Positions 18,799 to 29,498 are shown, numbered from the stretch's first letter. The stretch is DNA of 64,000 nt from an uncultured Lachnospiraceae bacterium (GCA_947630855.1 CANRJF010000003.1:1-64000); one strand, 5' to 3'. Notes: a model not told the origin generated them from the letters alone. Made by a program: numbers and translations.

Positions 18799-19434
18799 AT
18801 GGCGTTCGATTATAAAAAAGAATACAAAGAATTTTATATGCCCAAGAATAAACCGGGCATCGTGGAAGTACCGCCTATGAACTATATTGCTGTTCGCGGG
18901 AAAGGAAATCCAAATGAGGAGGACAGTGAGTATAAGGCGTCTATTGGATTGCTTTACGCAATTGCATTTACCATTAAAATGAGTAAAAAAGGGAATCATC
19001 AAATCCAGGGATATTTTGATTATGTGGTTCCGCCACTGGAAGGATTCTGGTGGCAAAAAGATGTAAAAGAAATCGATTATACCCGTAAGGAAGATTTTCA
19101 TTTTATTTCTATTATCCGTCTGCCGGATTTTGTGACAAGAGAAGATTTTGATTGGGCGGCAGCGGAAGCCGCAAAGAAAAAGAAAACAGATTTCTCGAAG
19201 GTAGAATTTTTCCCTTATGAGGAAGGATTATGTGTGCAATGTATGCATATCGGGCCTTATGATGATGAGCCGGCGACAATTGAAATGATGCATGAATTTA
19301 TGACGGCAGAGGGTTATGAGCTGGATATTACGGATACCAGGTTTCATCATGAAATTTATCTGAGTGATGCCAGGAGGGTGGCGCCGGAAAGGTTGAAGAC
19401 GGTAATCAGACATCCCATAAAAAAGCAAGTGTGA
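18799..19434 (+). CDS. GyrI-like domain protein
   Basis: VEVPPMNYIAVRGKGNPNE ... VQCMHIGPYDDEPATIEMMHEFMTAEGYELDITDTRFHHEIYLSDARRVAPERLKTVIRHPIK. Confidence 0.85.
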   Translation: MAFDYKKEYKEFYMPKNKPGIVEVPPMNYIAVRGKGNPNEEDSEYKASIGLLYAIAFTIKMSKKGNHQIQGYFDYVVPPLEGFWWQKDVKEIDYTRKEDFHFISIIRLPDFVTREDFDWAAAEAAKKKKTDFSKVEFFPYEEGLCVQCMHIGPYDDEPATIEMMHEFMTAEGYELDITDTRFHHEIYLSDARRVAPERLKTVIRHPIKKQV

Positions 19435-19443
19435 TAATTAAAA

Positions 19444-19490
19444 AAATCGGCAGACAATAGAAAAATTAAGTCTATTGTTTTGCCGATTTA
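19444..19490. terminator. Rho-independent terminator
   Basis: AATCGGCAGACAATAGA/TCTATTGTTTTGCCGATT stem. Confidence 0.75.
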
Positions 19491-19601
19491 AATAATTTAC
19501 AAATCTATACCAACTGAATATTTTCCCTTTACTATGAATAAAAGCTGGGATATAATGATATCAAATAAGACATACAGTTTCCCGGAAATCAAAATGGGAG
19601 G

Positions 19602-21212
19602 GTGCAAATGGAATACAACAAAAAAATTAGGCGAAAATTTAATATAACGGGACAGTGCAATCCCAAATTTCATTATATGGTCATGTTGGAGGAACGTCTT
19701 CACGAAATCAGGGAACGGTACGTGGAACAGGGCAGTTATTTTGTTATAAACAGAGGGAGGCAGTATGGAAAAACCACAACACTTCGTGCCCTGGAAGAAT
19801 ATCTGACGGAAGAATATCTTGTTATTTCCATGGATTTTCAGGAGATTTCCACAGAAGAATACAAAGATGAATTTATGTTTGCTGCGGCATTTATGAGAAA
19901 GTTTACGGAAGCTCTTGAGGAGGGGGAAGCCTCTGAAGAAGAGAAAAGACCTCTTATCAATTTTTTAAAGAAAGCAGAACACAACCAACTGAGTGACATG
20001 TTCCATGTGCTGGGCAATATATGCAAAATGTCAGTAAAACCGGTTGTCCTGATGATTGATGAAGTAGACAACGCAAGCAACAATCAGGTATTCATTGATT
20101 TTCTGGCACAACTGCGGGCCAGATATTTAAAGAGGGATAAGATTCCCACATTTCATTCGGTAATCCTTGCAGGTGTGTATAACATCAAAAACTTAAAGCT
20201 AAAATTACGTCCGGAATCAGAGCATCAGTACAACAGTCCCTGGAATATTGCAGCGGATTATGACATTAAAATGAATTTTTCATCCGGTCAGATTGCATCC
20301 ATGCTGGAAGAATATGAAACGGACTACCATACAGGAATGAATATACAGGAAATTGCCGAACAAATCTACCAGTATACATCTGGTTATCCTGTGCTTGTAT
20401 CTTCTATCTGCAAATATATGGATGAAAAAATTACCGGCAGTGACAACTTTGAAAATCGTCAGCAGGTATGGACAAAAAGAGGTGTGGAGGAGGCTGTAAA
20501 AAGAATATTAGTCGAAAGCACTCCCCTGTTTGAAAGCATGGTGCGCCACCTTGACAGCTATCCTGAGATGAAAAAAATGTTTCAGACCATTCTTTTTCAG
20601 GGCAGCGAGTTTACGTATAATCCATATGCAAAGGAAATCAGTCTGGCGTGTATGTTTGGGTATGCGGTGAATAAAGATGGAAAGGTGCAGATTGCAAACC
20701 GCATTTTTGAGACATGCCTTTATAATTATTTTTATTCCGAAGAGGAACTTTCAAATGCAATGGTGCGTATGGCAAAGCGTGATAAAAGTTACTTTATCCA
20801 TGATGACCGGCTTGACATGGATACTGTCATGGAGAAATTTGTGGAGTATTTTCACGATATTTATGGACAGAATGATGCCCGGTTTGTTGAGGATAACGGG
20901 AGAAAACTTTTTCTGCTTTATTTAAGGCCCATTATCAATGGCGCCGGGAATTATTATGTGGAAGCCCGGACCAGGAATGAGAGACGCACGGACATTATAG
21001 TTGATTATCGTGGAGAGCAGTTTATTATTGAATTGAAAATCTGGCATGGAAATGAGTACAATGAAAAGGGGAAAAAGCAGCTTGCAGACTATCTTGACTG
21101 CTATCATAAAGATAAAGGATATCTGCTTAGTTTTAATTTTAACAAATCAAAAGAAATCGGCGTAAAGGAAATAAGAATCGGAAATAAGACGATTGTGGAG
21201 GCAGTGGTGTAA
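19602..21212 (+). CDS. AAA-like ATPase with C-terminal PD-(D/E)XK-type nuclease-like domain
   Basis: YFVINRGRQYGKTTTLRAL P-loop, VVLMIDEVD Walker B, C-terminal RTDIIVDYRGEQFIIELKIWHG. Confidence 0.75.
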   Translation: MQMEYNKKIRRKFNITGQCNPKFHYMVMLEERLHEIRERYVEQGSYFVINRGRQYGKTTTLRALEEYLTEEYLVISMDFQEISTEEYKDEFMFAAAFMRKFTEALEEGEASEEEKRPLINFLKKAEHNQLSDMFHVLGNICKMSVKPVVLMIDEVDNASNNQVFIDFLAQLRARYLKRDKIPTFHSVILAGVYNIKNLKLKLRPESEHQYNSPWNIAADYDIKMNFSSGQIASMLEEYETDYHTGMNIQEIAEQIYQYTSGYPVLVSSICKYMDEKITGSDNFENRQQVWTKRGVEEAVKRILVESTPLFESMVRHLDSYPEMKKMFQTILFQGSEFTYNPYAKEISLACMFGYAVNKDGKVQIANRIFETCLYNYFYSEEELSNAMVRMAKRDKSYFIHDDRLDMDTVMEKFVEYFHDIYGQNDARFVEDNGRKLFLLYLRPIINGAGNYYVEARTRNERRTDIIVDYRGEQFIIELKIWHGNEYNEKGKKQLADYLDCYHKDKGYLLSFNFNKSKEIGVKEIRIGNKTIVEAVV

Positions 21213-21218
21213 AAAATA

Positions 21219-21887
21219 ATGAGCAGAATTCTAATTATTGAAGACGATAAGACAATTAACGGATTGTTGAAAAGCATTATCGAAAAAAGCGGATATACCG
21301 TAGACAGCGCATACAGCGGCACGGAAGGATTTGCTAAGAGTTTACAGAAAGATTACAGCCTGATTCTGTTAGATTTAATGCTGCCGGAAAAATCCGGTGA
21401 GGACATTATCAAAGAATTACGCAGGGTAAATACCACACCTGTTATCATATTGTCTGCCAAAGGCGAACCTCATAACAGGGTAGAACTGCTTCGGCTTGGT
21501 GCAGACGACTATATAACCAAGCCTTTTGATATTGACGAGGTGCTTTTGCGGATTCAGGCGGTACTCCGCAGAACCACCCAGGAAGAAATTAAAGAGATTG
21601 TTTTCCATGAGCTTGTTATAAAAACGGATTCAAAACGTGTTTTTGTAAATGACAGGGAGCTTGTCTGCACTGCAACGGAATATGCCATACTGGAACTTAT
21701 GATGAAAAACCCTGACAGGATATTTTCAAAACGCACACTTTATGAAGTAGTAATGGGAGAGGACTATCTTCAGGAGGATAACACCATGAATGTCCATATA
21801 AGCAATCTCCGCCGGAAAATTGCAAAGTACACAGATAAAAAATATATTGAGACTGTGTATGGCATGGGATACCGGCTTATTAAGTAA
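21219..21887 (+). CDS. OmpR-family response regulator
   Basis: RILIIEDDKTINGLL, LILLDLMLPEKSGED, winged helix NTMNVHISNLRRKIAKYTDKKYIETVYGMGYRL. Confidence 0.92.
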   Translation: MSRILIIEDDKTINGLLKSIIEKSGYTVDSAYSGTEGFAKSLQKDYSLILLDLMLPEKSGEDIIKELRRVNTTPVIILSAKGEPHNRVELLRLGADDYITKPFDIDEVLLRIQAVLRRTTQEEIKEIVFHELVIKTDSKRVFVNDRELVCTATEYAILELMMKNPDRIFSKRTLYEVVMGEDYLQEDNTMNVHISNLRRKIAKYTDKKYIETVYGMGYRLIK

Positions 21888-21975
21888 GATAAGTGAATCT
21901 TTAGATTTTCTTTAAGTTTCGTGAAGAATCATCTTAACATCACCCTGTAATATTGTGATTGGAGGTGGTTGAAAA

Positions 21976-22899
21976 ATGGAAAATGTAATATTGCAGACAA
22001 AAAATATTAAAAAATCCTATCGTCACTTTAAGGCGCTGGATGATGTTTCCATTATTTTAGAAACAGGACATATTTATGGCTTTATAGGCGAAAATGGAGC
22101 GGGTAAGACGACTCTGATGCGCATATTAACAGGATTATCCTTTCCTGCGTTTGGAACGTATTCTCTTTTTGGGGAGAGTGACCCCGGAAAAATACAGAAC
22201 GTCCGGCGGCGCATTGGAAGCATTATAGAAAAACCGGCTTTGTATTCCGAATTTTCGGCTTACCGCAATCTTGAACTGCAGCGAATGCTGTTGGGAAACC
22301 CTGATAAGACTGTATGTGATGAACTTTTGAAGTTATTAGATTTGTATGATGTGCGGAACAAAAAAGTCAAAGAATTTTCTATGGGCATGAAACAGCGGCT
22401 GGGTATCGCACTGGCTCTTGTGGGAAAACCGGAATTGCTGATTCTTGACGAGCCTGTCAATGGACTTGACCCCAAAAATATTTCTGTACTCCGTATGCTG
22501 TTAAAAAAATTAAATGAGGAACATGGAATTACCATGCTTATTTCAAGCCACATTTTAAGTGAGCTTTATCTGTTGGCAACGGATTATATTATTATTCACA
22601 AAGGAAAGGTTATAGAGAGCCTTTCTCATGACCAGTTGGAAGCAAACTGTGAGAAATATGTTAAAATTCAGACAAATAGTCTGCCACAATGTGTTACGGT
22701 CATTGAAAAGGAATTAAATGTTTTAGATTATAAGGTAATAGATGATAAAACTTTGCATGTATATGCATTTACGGAAGAACCATGGCGGATTTCACAGGCA
22801 TTTACGAAAAACAGCATTGCAGTCAGTGAATTATCCGTATGCGGTCAGAGTCTTGAAGAATATTTTCTTTCTATAACGGGAGGTAAGAGTGATGTTTAA
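21976..22899 (+). CDS. ABC transporter ATP-binding protein (lantibiotic-immunity-like)
   Basis: GFIGENGAGKTTLMRIL, FSMGMKQRLGIALAL, LLILDEPVNGLDP. Confidence 0.9.
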   Translation: MENVILQTKNIKKSYRHFKALDDVSIILETGHIYGFIGENGAGKTTLMRILTGLSFPAFGTYSLFGESDPGKIQNVRRRIGSIIEKPALYSEFSAYRNLELQRMLLGNPDKTVCDELLKLLDLYDVRNKKVKEFSMGMKQRLGIALALVGKPELLILDEPVNGLDPKNISVLRMLLKKLNEEHGITMLISSHILSELYLLATDYIIIHKGKVIESLSHDQLEANCEKYVKIQTNSLPQCVTVIEKELNVLDYKVIDDKTLHVYAFTEEPWRISQAFTKNSIAVSELSVCGQSLEEYFLSITGGKSDV

Positions 22900-23587
22900 T
22901 TTATTGAAGGTGGAGTTTTTTAAATTAAAGAAATTTCGGATTGGCACTCTTATCCTGCTTCTCATGATTGGCGTGGGACTTGCCTACGGTTATAAGTTGT
23001 GCGACAGTATAGATAATATGGCTTCCGTTTTTTCCTATGCTGTCAGCGATACTTCATTTGTGTTTCTTATATCCCTTGTTATGGCGATTCTGATAGGAAA
23101 GGATTTTTCTAACCGCACCATAGGCAATGAAATAAAGCTGGGTTATGGCCGTTTTCATATTCTGCTTTCCAGAATGATTGTGGCAGGCATTTCTGCGGTT
23201 TTGCTCCATGGGGCATATATTCTATCTGCTGAACTTGGATTTGCGGCAATGAGGGGATTTGATGCCAGCGTATTTTGTGTTGAAAATGCTTTATGGCTGA
23301 TTGTGGTATGGATGCAGTTGCTGGCAGTCATAAGCGGAGTGGTCCTGATTTCTTTTTTGACAGGGAAAATGTCAGAAGCTGTCGCCCTGTCAACTTTGTA
23401 CGCTTTTATATGCTGCAATATCCTGCGGAACTTTTTAAGCAGTAAGATTTTTACTTTGTCATGCTTTTGTTTCGTGCAGGATAATCATACAGAAACTTTA
23501 GTCTTTGCCGCAATCATCGCATTTGTAACCATGACGGTGTTTTTGCTGATTGCCGCATTCAAATTTGACAGAGCGGAAATAAAATAG
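22889..23587 (+). CDS. ABC transporter permease
   Basis: Six hydrophobic segments, overlaps ATPase end. Confidence 0.78.
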   Translation: MMFNLLKVEFFKLKKFRIGTLILLLMIGVGLAYGYKLCDSIDNMASVFSYAVSDTSFVFLISLVMAILIGKDFSNRTIGNEIKLGYGRFHILLSRMIVAGISAVLLHGAYILSAELGFAAMRGFDASVFCVENALWLIVVWMQLLAVISGVVLISFLTGKMSEAVALSTLYAFICCNILRNFLSSKIFTLSCFCFVQDNHTETLVFAAIIAFVTMTVFLLIAAFKFDRAEIK

Positions 23588-23605
23588 AACGGGAGGCAGA
23601 CAGCG

Positions 23606-24490
23606 GTGGAAACTTTTATTATCTTAATACTTTTTGCCGCTGTAATGTTTTTTGCGGGAAAATACTATGTGGTAAAGAAACAGTTAAAATCTATTTTCAG
23701 GCAGCTTAGCAGAGAACAAACCAGGCTGGTGACGGTTGAGCTTGTGGATCATGACATGGAAATGGCTGTTTTGAAAATTAATGAACTGCTTGATAGGATA
23801 CAGCAGACAATTATTAAAAGCAACGCCGCTTCCGCAGCGTTAAAATCTTCCATAGCGGATATTTCCCATGATATGAAAACGCCCCTGACATCTGTAATCG
23901 GTTATCTGCAGTTGGCTAAGAAAGAATGTGAGGATGAGAAAATTGAAGAAATCATAGATATCTGTCTGGAAAGAACACATTATTGCAATACGCTGATAAA
24001 TGATTTTTTTCAGTTGTCGGTGGTTGAATCCCGGGAGTGCATTCCGCAGTTGGAAAACGTAGACGTTGTGGGAATAATTTGCGAACAGATACTTGCAAAC
24101 TATCCTGTTTTTCAGGGACAACATATTATTCCCCATTTTGAAGATTCTGATAAGATAATTACTGCTTCCGCAGAGCCTAATATGCTAAACAGGGTTATTC
24201 AAAATCTGATTTCAAACGGCATTAAATATACAAGCGGAGATATTTTCTTTCATGCCTGTCAGGAAAATGGGCGTGTAATCATAACGGTATCAAATCCCAT
24301 AAATTCTTATGTGGATGTAACACATATATTTGACAGATTTTACACTCAGGATAAAGCAAGAAGCAAAGGCAGCGGTATCGGACTTTATCTGTGCAGGCAA
24401 TTCATTGAATCTATGGGCGGAAATATCACCGCGGAAACGGACGGTGACATTTTGTATATAAAAGTACAGCTTAATTCAATTTCTTTTTAA
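23606..24490 (+). CDS. Sensor histidine kinase
   Basis: SIADISHDMKTPLTSVIGYLQ, VIQNLISNGIKYT, GSGIGLYLCRQF. Confidence 0.9.
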   Translation: METFIILILFAAVMFFAGKYYVVKKQLKSIFRQLSREQTRLVTVELVDHDMEMAVLKINELLDRIQQTIIKSNAASAALKSSIADISHDMKTPLTSVIGYLQLAKKECEDEKIEEIIDICLERTHYCNTLINDFFQLSVVESRECIPQLENVDVVGIICEQILANYPVFQGQHIIPHFEDSDKIITASAEPNMLNRVIQNLISNGIKYTSGDIFFHACQENGRVIITVSNPINSYVDVTHIFDRFYTQDKARSKGSGIGLYLCRQFIESMGGNITAETDGDILYIKVQLNSISF

Positions 24491-24585
24491 TTTTAGTAAT
24501 GACAATTGTTGCAAAAGCCAAAATCTACGGTTATAATATATCTGGTTATACATATATTTGGAAACTTTCAAGTGGAGGCACGGCC

Positions 24586-26676
24586 ATGAGTAACATTGAC
24601 AGAAAAGAAAAAGGAATGGGATTAGAATTAGATGATCAAACTCTTCAAATGGTACAGGCAATAGCTGACAGTATGCCGGGAGGCTTTTTTATTTATTATG
24701 CGGATAATGATGAAGAACTTATTTATTATAATAATTCCATGCTTCGGATTTTTGGATGTGAAACCAGGGAGGAATTTAAAGAACTGACCCATAACAGTTT
24801 TAAAGGAATTGTCCATCCTGATGACCTGGATGCGGTTGAGAATAGTATTAAGGAGCAGATTCAAAACAGCGAATATGATTTGGATTATGTGGAATACAAA
24901 ATAATCAGAAAAGACGGTACGGTGCGCTGGGTGGAAGATTACGGCCATTTTGCCCATACCACGATGTATGGAAATATTTTTTATGTATTTATAGAGGATG
25001 CCACGGAACGCTTGAAAAAAAGGCTTATGGAACTTGAAGAGATAAATGAAGAGTTAAAGGATGCCTATTCCAGGGAACATCAGTATCAAAGGGCGATTCT
25101 CCACAATTCCGTTTCATTTTTTGAAGTTAATCTATCTCAGGATGAATTTTTGACTTCCGCTTCCCAGGTGGTAGACGGGCGTGTTGTGGATGTATTTGAG
25201 TTTATGGGGCTTTCTCCTGTTACCAAATATTCTGCATATATTGAAAAGTGCGCAGAGCAGGTGAACGAAGGAGAAAGGGCGGCGTACAGGCAGTTTTTTG
25301 ATATTGACCGGTTAATCCGCTGTTTCCATAAGGGAGAATTAGAGCAGGATTATGAAGTCTGGGCAGCGGATTCTTTTGGACGGCGCAGATTAGGCCGTTA
25401 TGTGGTTTTGCTGGGAAGACAGGAATACAGCGGGGATATTATTGCCCTTTCTGTATGTACGGATATGACAGACCAGATTGAACGGCAGAACCTTCTTCAG
25501 ATTGCCTTAAGGCAGGCACAGTCAGCAAACATAGCAAGAAGCACATTTCTTATGAATATGTCCCATGACATTCGCACACCGTTAAATGCAATTGTAGGGT
25601 ATACGGATTTATTGAAAGGCAACTGTGACAATAACAAAATTGTTGATTATGTCAATAAGATAAAAAATTCCAGCAACCAGCTTTTGTCAATTGTAAAAGA
25701 GTCCATGGAAGTGACATGGGTGGAATCAGGGAAGGCAGTTTTAACAGAAATGAATTGCAATATCTATGATATTATCCGTGAAATAATCGGGGATGTGGAA
25801 CTGATGATGGACAAAAAAGACCTGGATTTTCATGTGAAATGTGATGGTATCAGACATAAGTATATTTATGTGGATGCCATTCGTTTGAAAGAAATTTTAA
25901 ACCAGCTTTTGGACAATTCCGCAAAATATACGAACCCCGGCGGATACATATGTTTAACCGTGAAGGAAGAGGAGGACGCCCCGGAGGGGTACGGTCAGTT
26001 TATCTTTGCGGTGGAAGATAACGGAATCGGAATAGAAGATGATTTTAAAGAGAATTTGTTTCAGGCATTTACCAGAGAAAAAAGTACCACAATGAGCAAA
26101 GTGCTTGGCACGGGCCTTGGATTAACCGTTGTAAAAACTTTTGTAGACATGATGGAGGGGACAATCCAGGTGGAGAGTAAAGTTGGGGAAGGCAGTGTAT
26201 TTACGATAAAAATCCTGTTTAAACTCGGTGAGAGGAATGAGGATGAAAATTCCGCAAAAAGAAAGATATTAGACCGTTCATCCCTGATAGGAAAAAGGAT
26301 TCTGCTGGTTGAGGACAATGAACTGAATGCAGAAATAGCACAGGAACTGTTAGCGCAATTCGGGTTTATTATTGAGGGGGCGGAAAATGGACTGGTAGCT
26401 TTGGAAAAAGTGAAAAAATCTTCTCCCGGATATTATAATGCCATTCTGATGGATATTCAGATGCCGGTTATGGACGGTTATGAGGCCACACGGCAGATAA
26501 GAAAACTGGATAATTCCGAATTAGCCAATATTCCTATTGTGGCCCTTTCCGCAAATGCTTTTTCCGAAGACCAGCAAAAATCTATTGAATGTGGAATGGA
26601 TGCGCATTTTCCCAAGCCAATAGAAATTGAGAATCTTGTTGATTTATTGTGCAGGGTACTTGCAAAAGTATTATAA
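24586..26676 (+). CDS. PAS-domain hybrid histidine kinase/response regulator
   Basis: PAS-like N-terminus, NMSHDIRTPLNAIVGYTDLL, GLGLTVVKTFVD, C-terminal receiver ILLVEDNELNAEIAQELL...ILMDIQMPVMDGYEATR. Confidence 0.92.
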   Translation: MSNIDRKEKGMGLELDDQTLQMVQAIADSMPGGFFIYYADNDEELIYYNNSMLRIFGCETREEFKELTHNSFKGIVHPDDLDAVENSIKEQIQNSEYDLDYVEYKIIRKDGTVRWVEDYGHFAHTTMYGNIFYVFIEDATERLKKRLMELEEINEELKDAYSREHQYQRAILHNSVSFFEVNLSQDEFLTSASQVVDGRVVDVFEFMGLSPVTKYSAYIEKCAEQVNEGERAAYRQFFDIDRLIRCFHKGELEQDYEVWAADSFGRRRLGRYVVLLGRQEYSGDIIALSVCTDMTDQIERQNLLQIALRQAQSANIARSTFLMNMSHDIRTPLNAIVGYTDLLKGNCDNNKIVDYVNKIKNSSNQLLSIVKESMEVTWVESGKAVLTEMNCNIYDIIREIIGDVELMMDKKDLDFHVKCDGIRHKYIYVDAIRLKEILNQLLDNSAKYTNPGGYICLTVKEEEDAPEGYGQFIFAVEDNGIGIEDDFKENLFQAFTREKSTTMSKVLGTGLGLTVVKTFVDMMEGTIQVESKVGEGSVFTIKILFKLGERNEDENSAKRKILDRSSLIGKRILLVEDNELNAEIAQELLAQFGFIIEGAENGLVALEKVKKSSPGYYNAILMDIQMPVMDGYEATRQIRKLDNSELANIPIVALSANAFSEDQQKSIECGMDAHFPKPIEIENLVDLLCRVLAKVL

Positions 26677-26693
26677 ACCAGAGGGAAACAGAT

Positions 26694-27368
26694 ATGGCAT
26701 ACGAAAAATTGTTAAACGAAATATATGCAGCAGTTTCCTTAAAATATTTATGGCCGGACTACAAACCCTCCTTTATAAAAAGCGAATCCCCGGACTGGAT
26801 AAACAACACTATGGATATGGGATTGGAAGTCAGCCAGGCCCTTCTGCCGGATGACGGACAGATGGAAAGTTTTATTGAAAAATACTTAGGCTGCCGGAAA
26901 GAAGAACTGCCTCCTGCCGCTTTTGAGCGTTACGGCGAGAGGCTGCATTTTTACAACGGCAGATTTTGGGCGATTCTGCCTGATAACACTTTGCATCAGG
27001 ATTACCTTTCCAAGGCAAAATACAGGTTTGACCGGAAACTGGAAAAGCTGAATTCCCATTACCAGCGCAGGCGTTACAATGGTCTTTATCTGTTTCTGCA
27101 TCCCACAGATGAAAATGACATTGATGCAGGATGTCTTTATGAATACATGGGCCACAGGCAGGAGGGAGCAGCTATGGGATTTCACTGGGTATTTTTAAAT
27201 TGTGCCAAGGTGATTTATGTCTGTAACTACATAAAAAATACCATAGAACCCATTATGCTGCCCCAGAATGCGGAGAATTTCCTGAATACACAGGCAGAGT
27301 ATTTAAGGTACTGCGGAGAGTGGGAGAACGGAGTGTCCTTAGAGGATGTATGTAATTATATTGAGTGA
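26694..27368 (+). CDS. Conserved hypothetical protein (DUF3786-like, tentative)
   Basis: MAYEKLLNEIYAAVSLKYLWPDYKPSFIKSESPDWINNTMDMGLEV; RBS present; no family confidently recognised. Confidence 0.6.
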   Translation: MAYEKLLNEIYAAVSLKYLWPDYKPSFIKSESPDWINNTMDMGLEVSQALLPDDGQMESFIEKYLGCRKEELPPAAFERYGERLHFYNGRFWAILPDNTLHQDYLSKAKYRFDRKLEKLNSHYQRRRYNGLYLFLHPTDENDIDAGCLYEYMGHRQEGAAMGFHWVFLNCAKVIYVCNYIKNTIEPIMLPQNAENFLNTQAEYLRYCGEWENGVSLEDVCNYIE

Positions 27369-27401
27369 AATTAAGGAGGCGGAGTTAATCATTCCGCCTC
27401 C

Positions 27402-28742
27402 TTAAAAATAATGATATTTTTTTCGATTCCCTATTAAAAATGCAAGGGAGATAATCACTGCAAATACTTCCGCTACCGTAATAGACCACCAGATACCGTT
27501 TAGTCCTAAAAATACAGGCAGAATTAAAACGGAAAGCATCTGAAATACCAGCGTCCGAAGAAACGAGATTGCCGCCGATACGCCGCCGTTGTTTAATGCC
27601 GTAAAAAATGAAGATGTAAAAATATTGATGCCGGAAAAGAGGAAGGCAAAGGAGAATAGCTTAAATGCATGGGTTGTCATTTCAAAAAGCCGTGCGTCAT
27701 AACCTACAAATATTTTTGATAAGGGGGCTGCTAAACACCAGGCAAGAAGCATCATAATCATCCCTGCCCCCAACATAATAAAATAACTTTTTTGCAGCAT
27801 ATTTTTTAATTCCGGCAAATTATTCGCGCCGTAATTGTAACCGATTACAGGAGCAGTGCCAATGGTATATCCGATAAAAACGGAAATAAAAATAAACTGA
27901 ATGTACATCAATGTGCCGTATGCAGCCACGCCGTTTTCCCCGGCAAACCGAAGAAGCTGAAAATTATAGAGTATGCTTACAAGGGAAGATGAAATATTGG
28001 TCATAAGCTCGGAGGAGCCATTGATGCAGGCTTTGATTAAAATTTTACCTTCCATTCCCGATTTTGTCAGCCGCAGCAGGCTGCCGTTAGGCCGGATAAA
28101 ATAAATTAAAGGCAGTATTCCACCAATACACTGGCTGATGCCCGTTGCCATTGCCGCTCCGGCAACACCCCATTTGAAAACAGCAATAAACAATGCGTCT
28201 AAGGTCATATTGGTAAGACCCGCCGCAACGGTTGCGGCAAGGCCCAGTTTGGGTTTTTGGGCTGTGGTTAAAAAGGTTTGAAATACATTTTGCAGCATAA
28301 AAGCAATGTTAAAGAAAAAAATAACCCTTCCATAAACTACACAGTCTTTTATCATGGCATCTGTTGCCCCTAACAGATAAGAGATGGGACGCATAAGTAC
28401 AATGCCTAAGGTGGAGAGGATAAGGCCTAAGATAACGGTGAGTTTTACCATCATGGTAAAATATTGGTTGGCTTTTTCCCTTTTGCCTTCTCCTAAGGTT
28501 TTTGCCACTAATGCACTTCCTCCTGTACCCACCATAAAGCCTACGCCCCCTAAAATCATAATAAAGGGCATGACAAGGTTTATGGCGGCAAAGGGTATTT
28601 TTCCCACAAAATTTGACACAAAAAGACCGTCCACCACCCCGTAAATAGAGGTAAACACCATCATAATAATGGGGGAAAGGCAAAAACGGAACAGTTTTCT
28701 GTAAGTAAAATGGTCGGATAATTGTATAGGTTTATTTTTCAT
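27402..28742 (-). CDS. MATE family efflux transporter
   Basis: KLFRFCLSPIIMMVFTSIYGVVDGLFVSNFVGKIPFAAINLVMPFIMILGGVGFMVGTGGSALVAKTLGEGKREKANQYF. Confidence 0.93.
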   Translation of the reverse strand: MKNKPIQLSDHFTYRKLFRFCLSPIIMMVFTSIYGVVDGLFVSNFVGKIPFAAINLVMPFIMILGGVGFMVGTGGSALVAKTLGEGKREKANQYFTMMVKLTVILGLILSTLGIVLMRPISYLLGATDAMIKDCVVYGRVIFFFNIAFMLQNVFQTFLTTAQKPKLGLAATVAAGLTNMTLDALFIAVFKWGVAGAAMATGISQCIGGILPLIYFIRPNGSLLRLTKSGMEGKILIKACINGSSELMTNISSSLVSILYNFQLLRFAGENGVAAYGTLMYIQFIFISVFIGYTIGTAPVIGYNYGANNLPELKNMLQKSYFIMLGAGMIMMLLAWCLAAPLSKIFVGYDARLFEMTTHAFKLFSFAFLFSGINIFTSSFFTALNNGGVSAAISFLRTLVFQMLSVLILPVFLGLNGIWWSITVAEVFAVIISLAFLIGNRKKYHYF

Positions 28743-29196
28743 TCAATTCCTCTCTGTTATTCAGCGTGTCCATATGGATGTTTAGAAGTTGAGTATATTT
28801 TCGGAATAAGGATATAAATGCTGTCTGTTCCTGAGCGGACAGGCCGGATAATGCCTTTTGCTCTAATAAAATTACCCTGTCCACTGTTTCTTCGGCAAGG
28901 GAAATTCCTTTTTTTGTAAGCCGGATTTGTTTGCTTCTGTGGTCGTTTACGCTTAAAAGTTCAATGTAACCGTCACTTTCCATTTTTTTCAGGGAGGAAT
29001 TTATGGTTTGCTTCGGCTGGTATAAAGTATTACAGAGTTCCCTTTGGGTGGGCATTTCCCCGTTATCCCTTAAAGCATATAAAATCCAGAATGCGCAATC
29101 CGGCAAGCCTAAAGTTTTGGCGGCATTCCGGTATATTTCATCGCTCTCTTTAATGATACTGTTTAACTCTGACAGGCAGTTTTTTGCATTGTCCAT
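28732..29196 (-). CDS. MarR family transcriptional regulator
   Basis: MPTQRELCNTLYQPKQTINSSLKKMESDGYIELLSVNDHRSKQIRLTKKG. Confidence 0.92.
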   Translation of the reverse strand: MDNAKNCLSELNSIIKESDEIYRNAAKTLGLPDCAFWILYALRDNGEMPTQRELCNTLYQPKQTINSSLKKMESDGYIELLSVNDHRSKQIRLTKKGISLAEETVDRVILLEQKALSGLSAQEQTAFISLFRKYTQLLNIHMDTLNNREELNEK

Positions 29197-29214
29197 GAGA
29201 AGACCTCCTTAAAA

Positions 29215-29264
29215 AATCCGATTTCGGACAAAACTATTATAGTCCGAAATCGGATTGCTGTCAA
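29215..29264 (-). promoter_or_regulatory. Consensus promoter with duplicated palindromic operator for MarR-MATE operon
   Basis: Minus strand TTGACA-17-TATAAT; perfect 15-bp inverted repeat AATCCGATTTCGGAC/GTCCGAAATCGGATT (29215-29229/29242-29256). Confidence 0.8.
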
Positions 29265-29498
29265 TAGACAGAATAATATTTTCTGTATGCTGCTTTGGCT
29301 TAAGATTGTGAGTTTGCGGGCAGCTCTTTAATTAAATAACGGATTGGATTTGAAAAAAGATTAATGTATTTGAAATTTTATCATTCTTTCCTGTTCCAGG
29401 TAAAAAAGGATTGCACAAATTTACATAGAATCATATAATGTTAGATAACTGCAAGAGTGAACTTGCAAATTAAAGTGAAAAACAGGAGGCGTTTAGTA

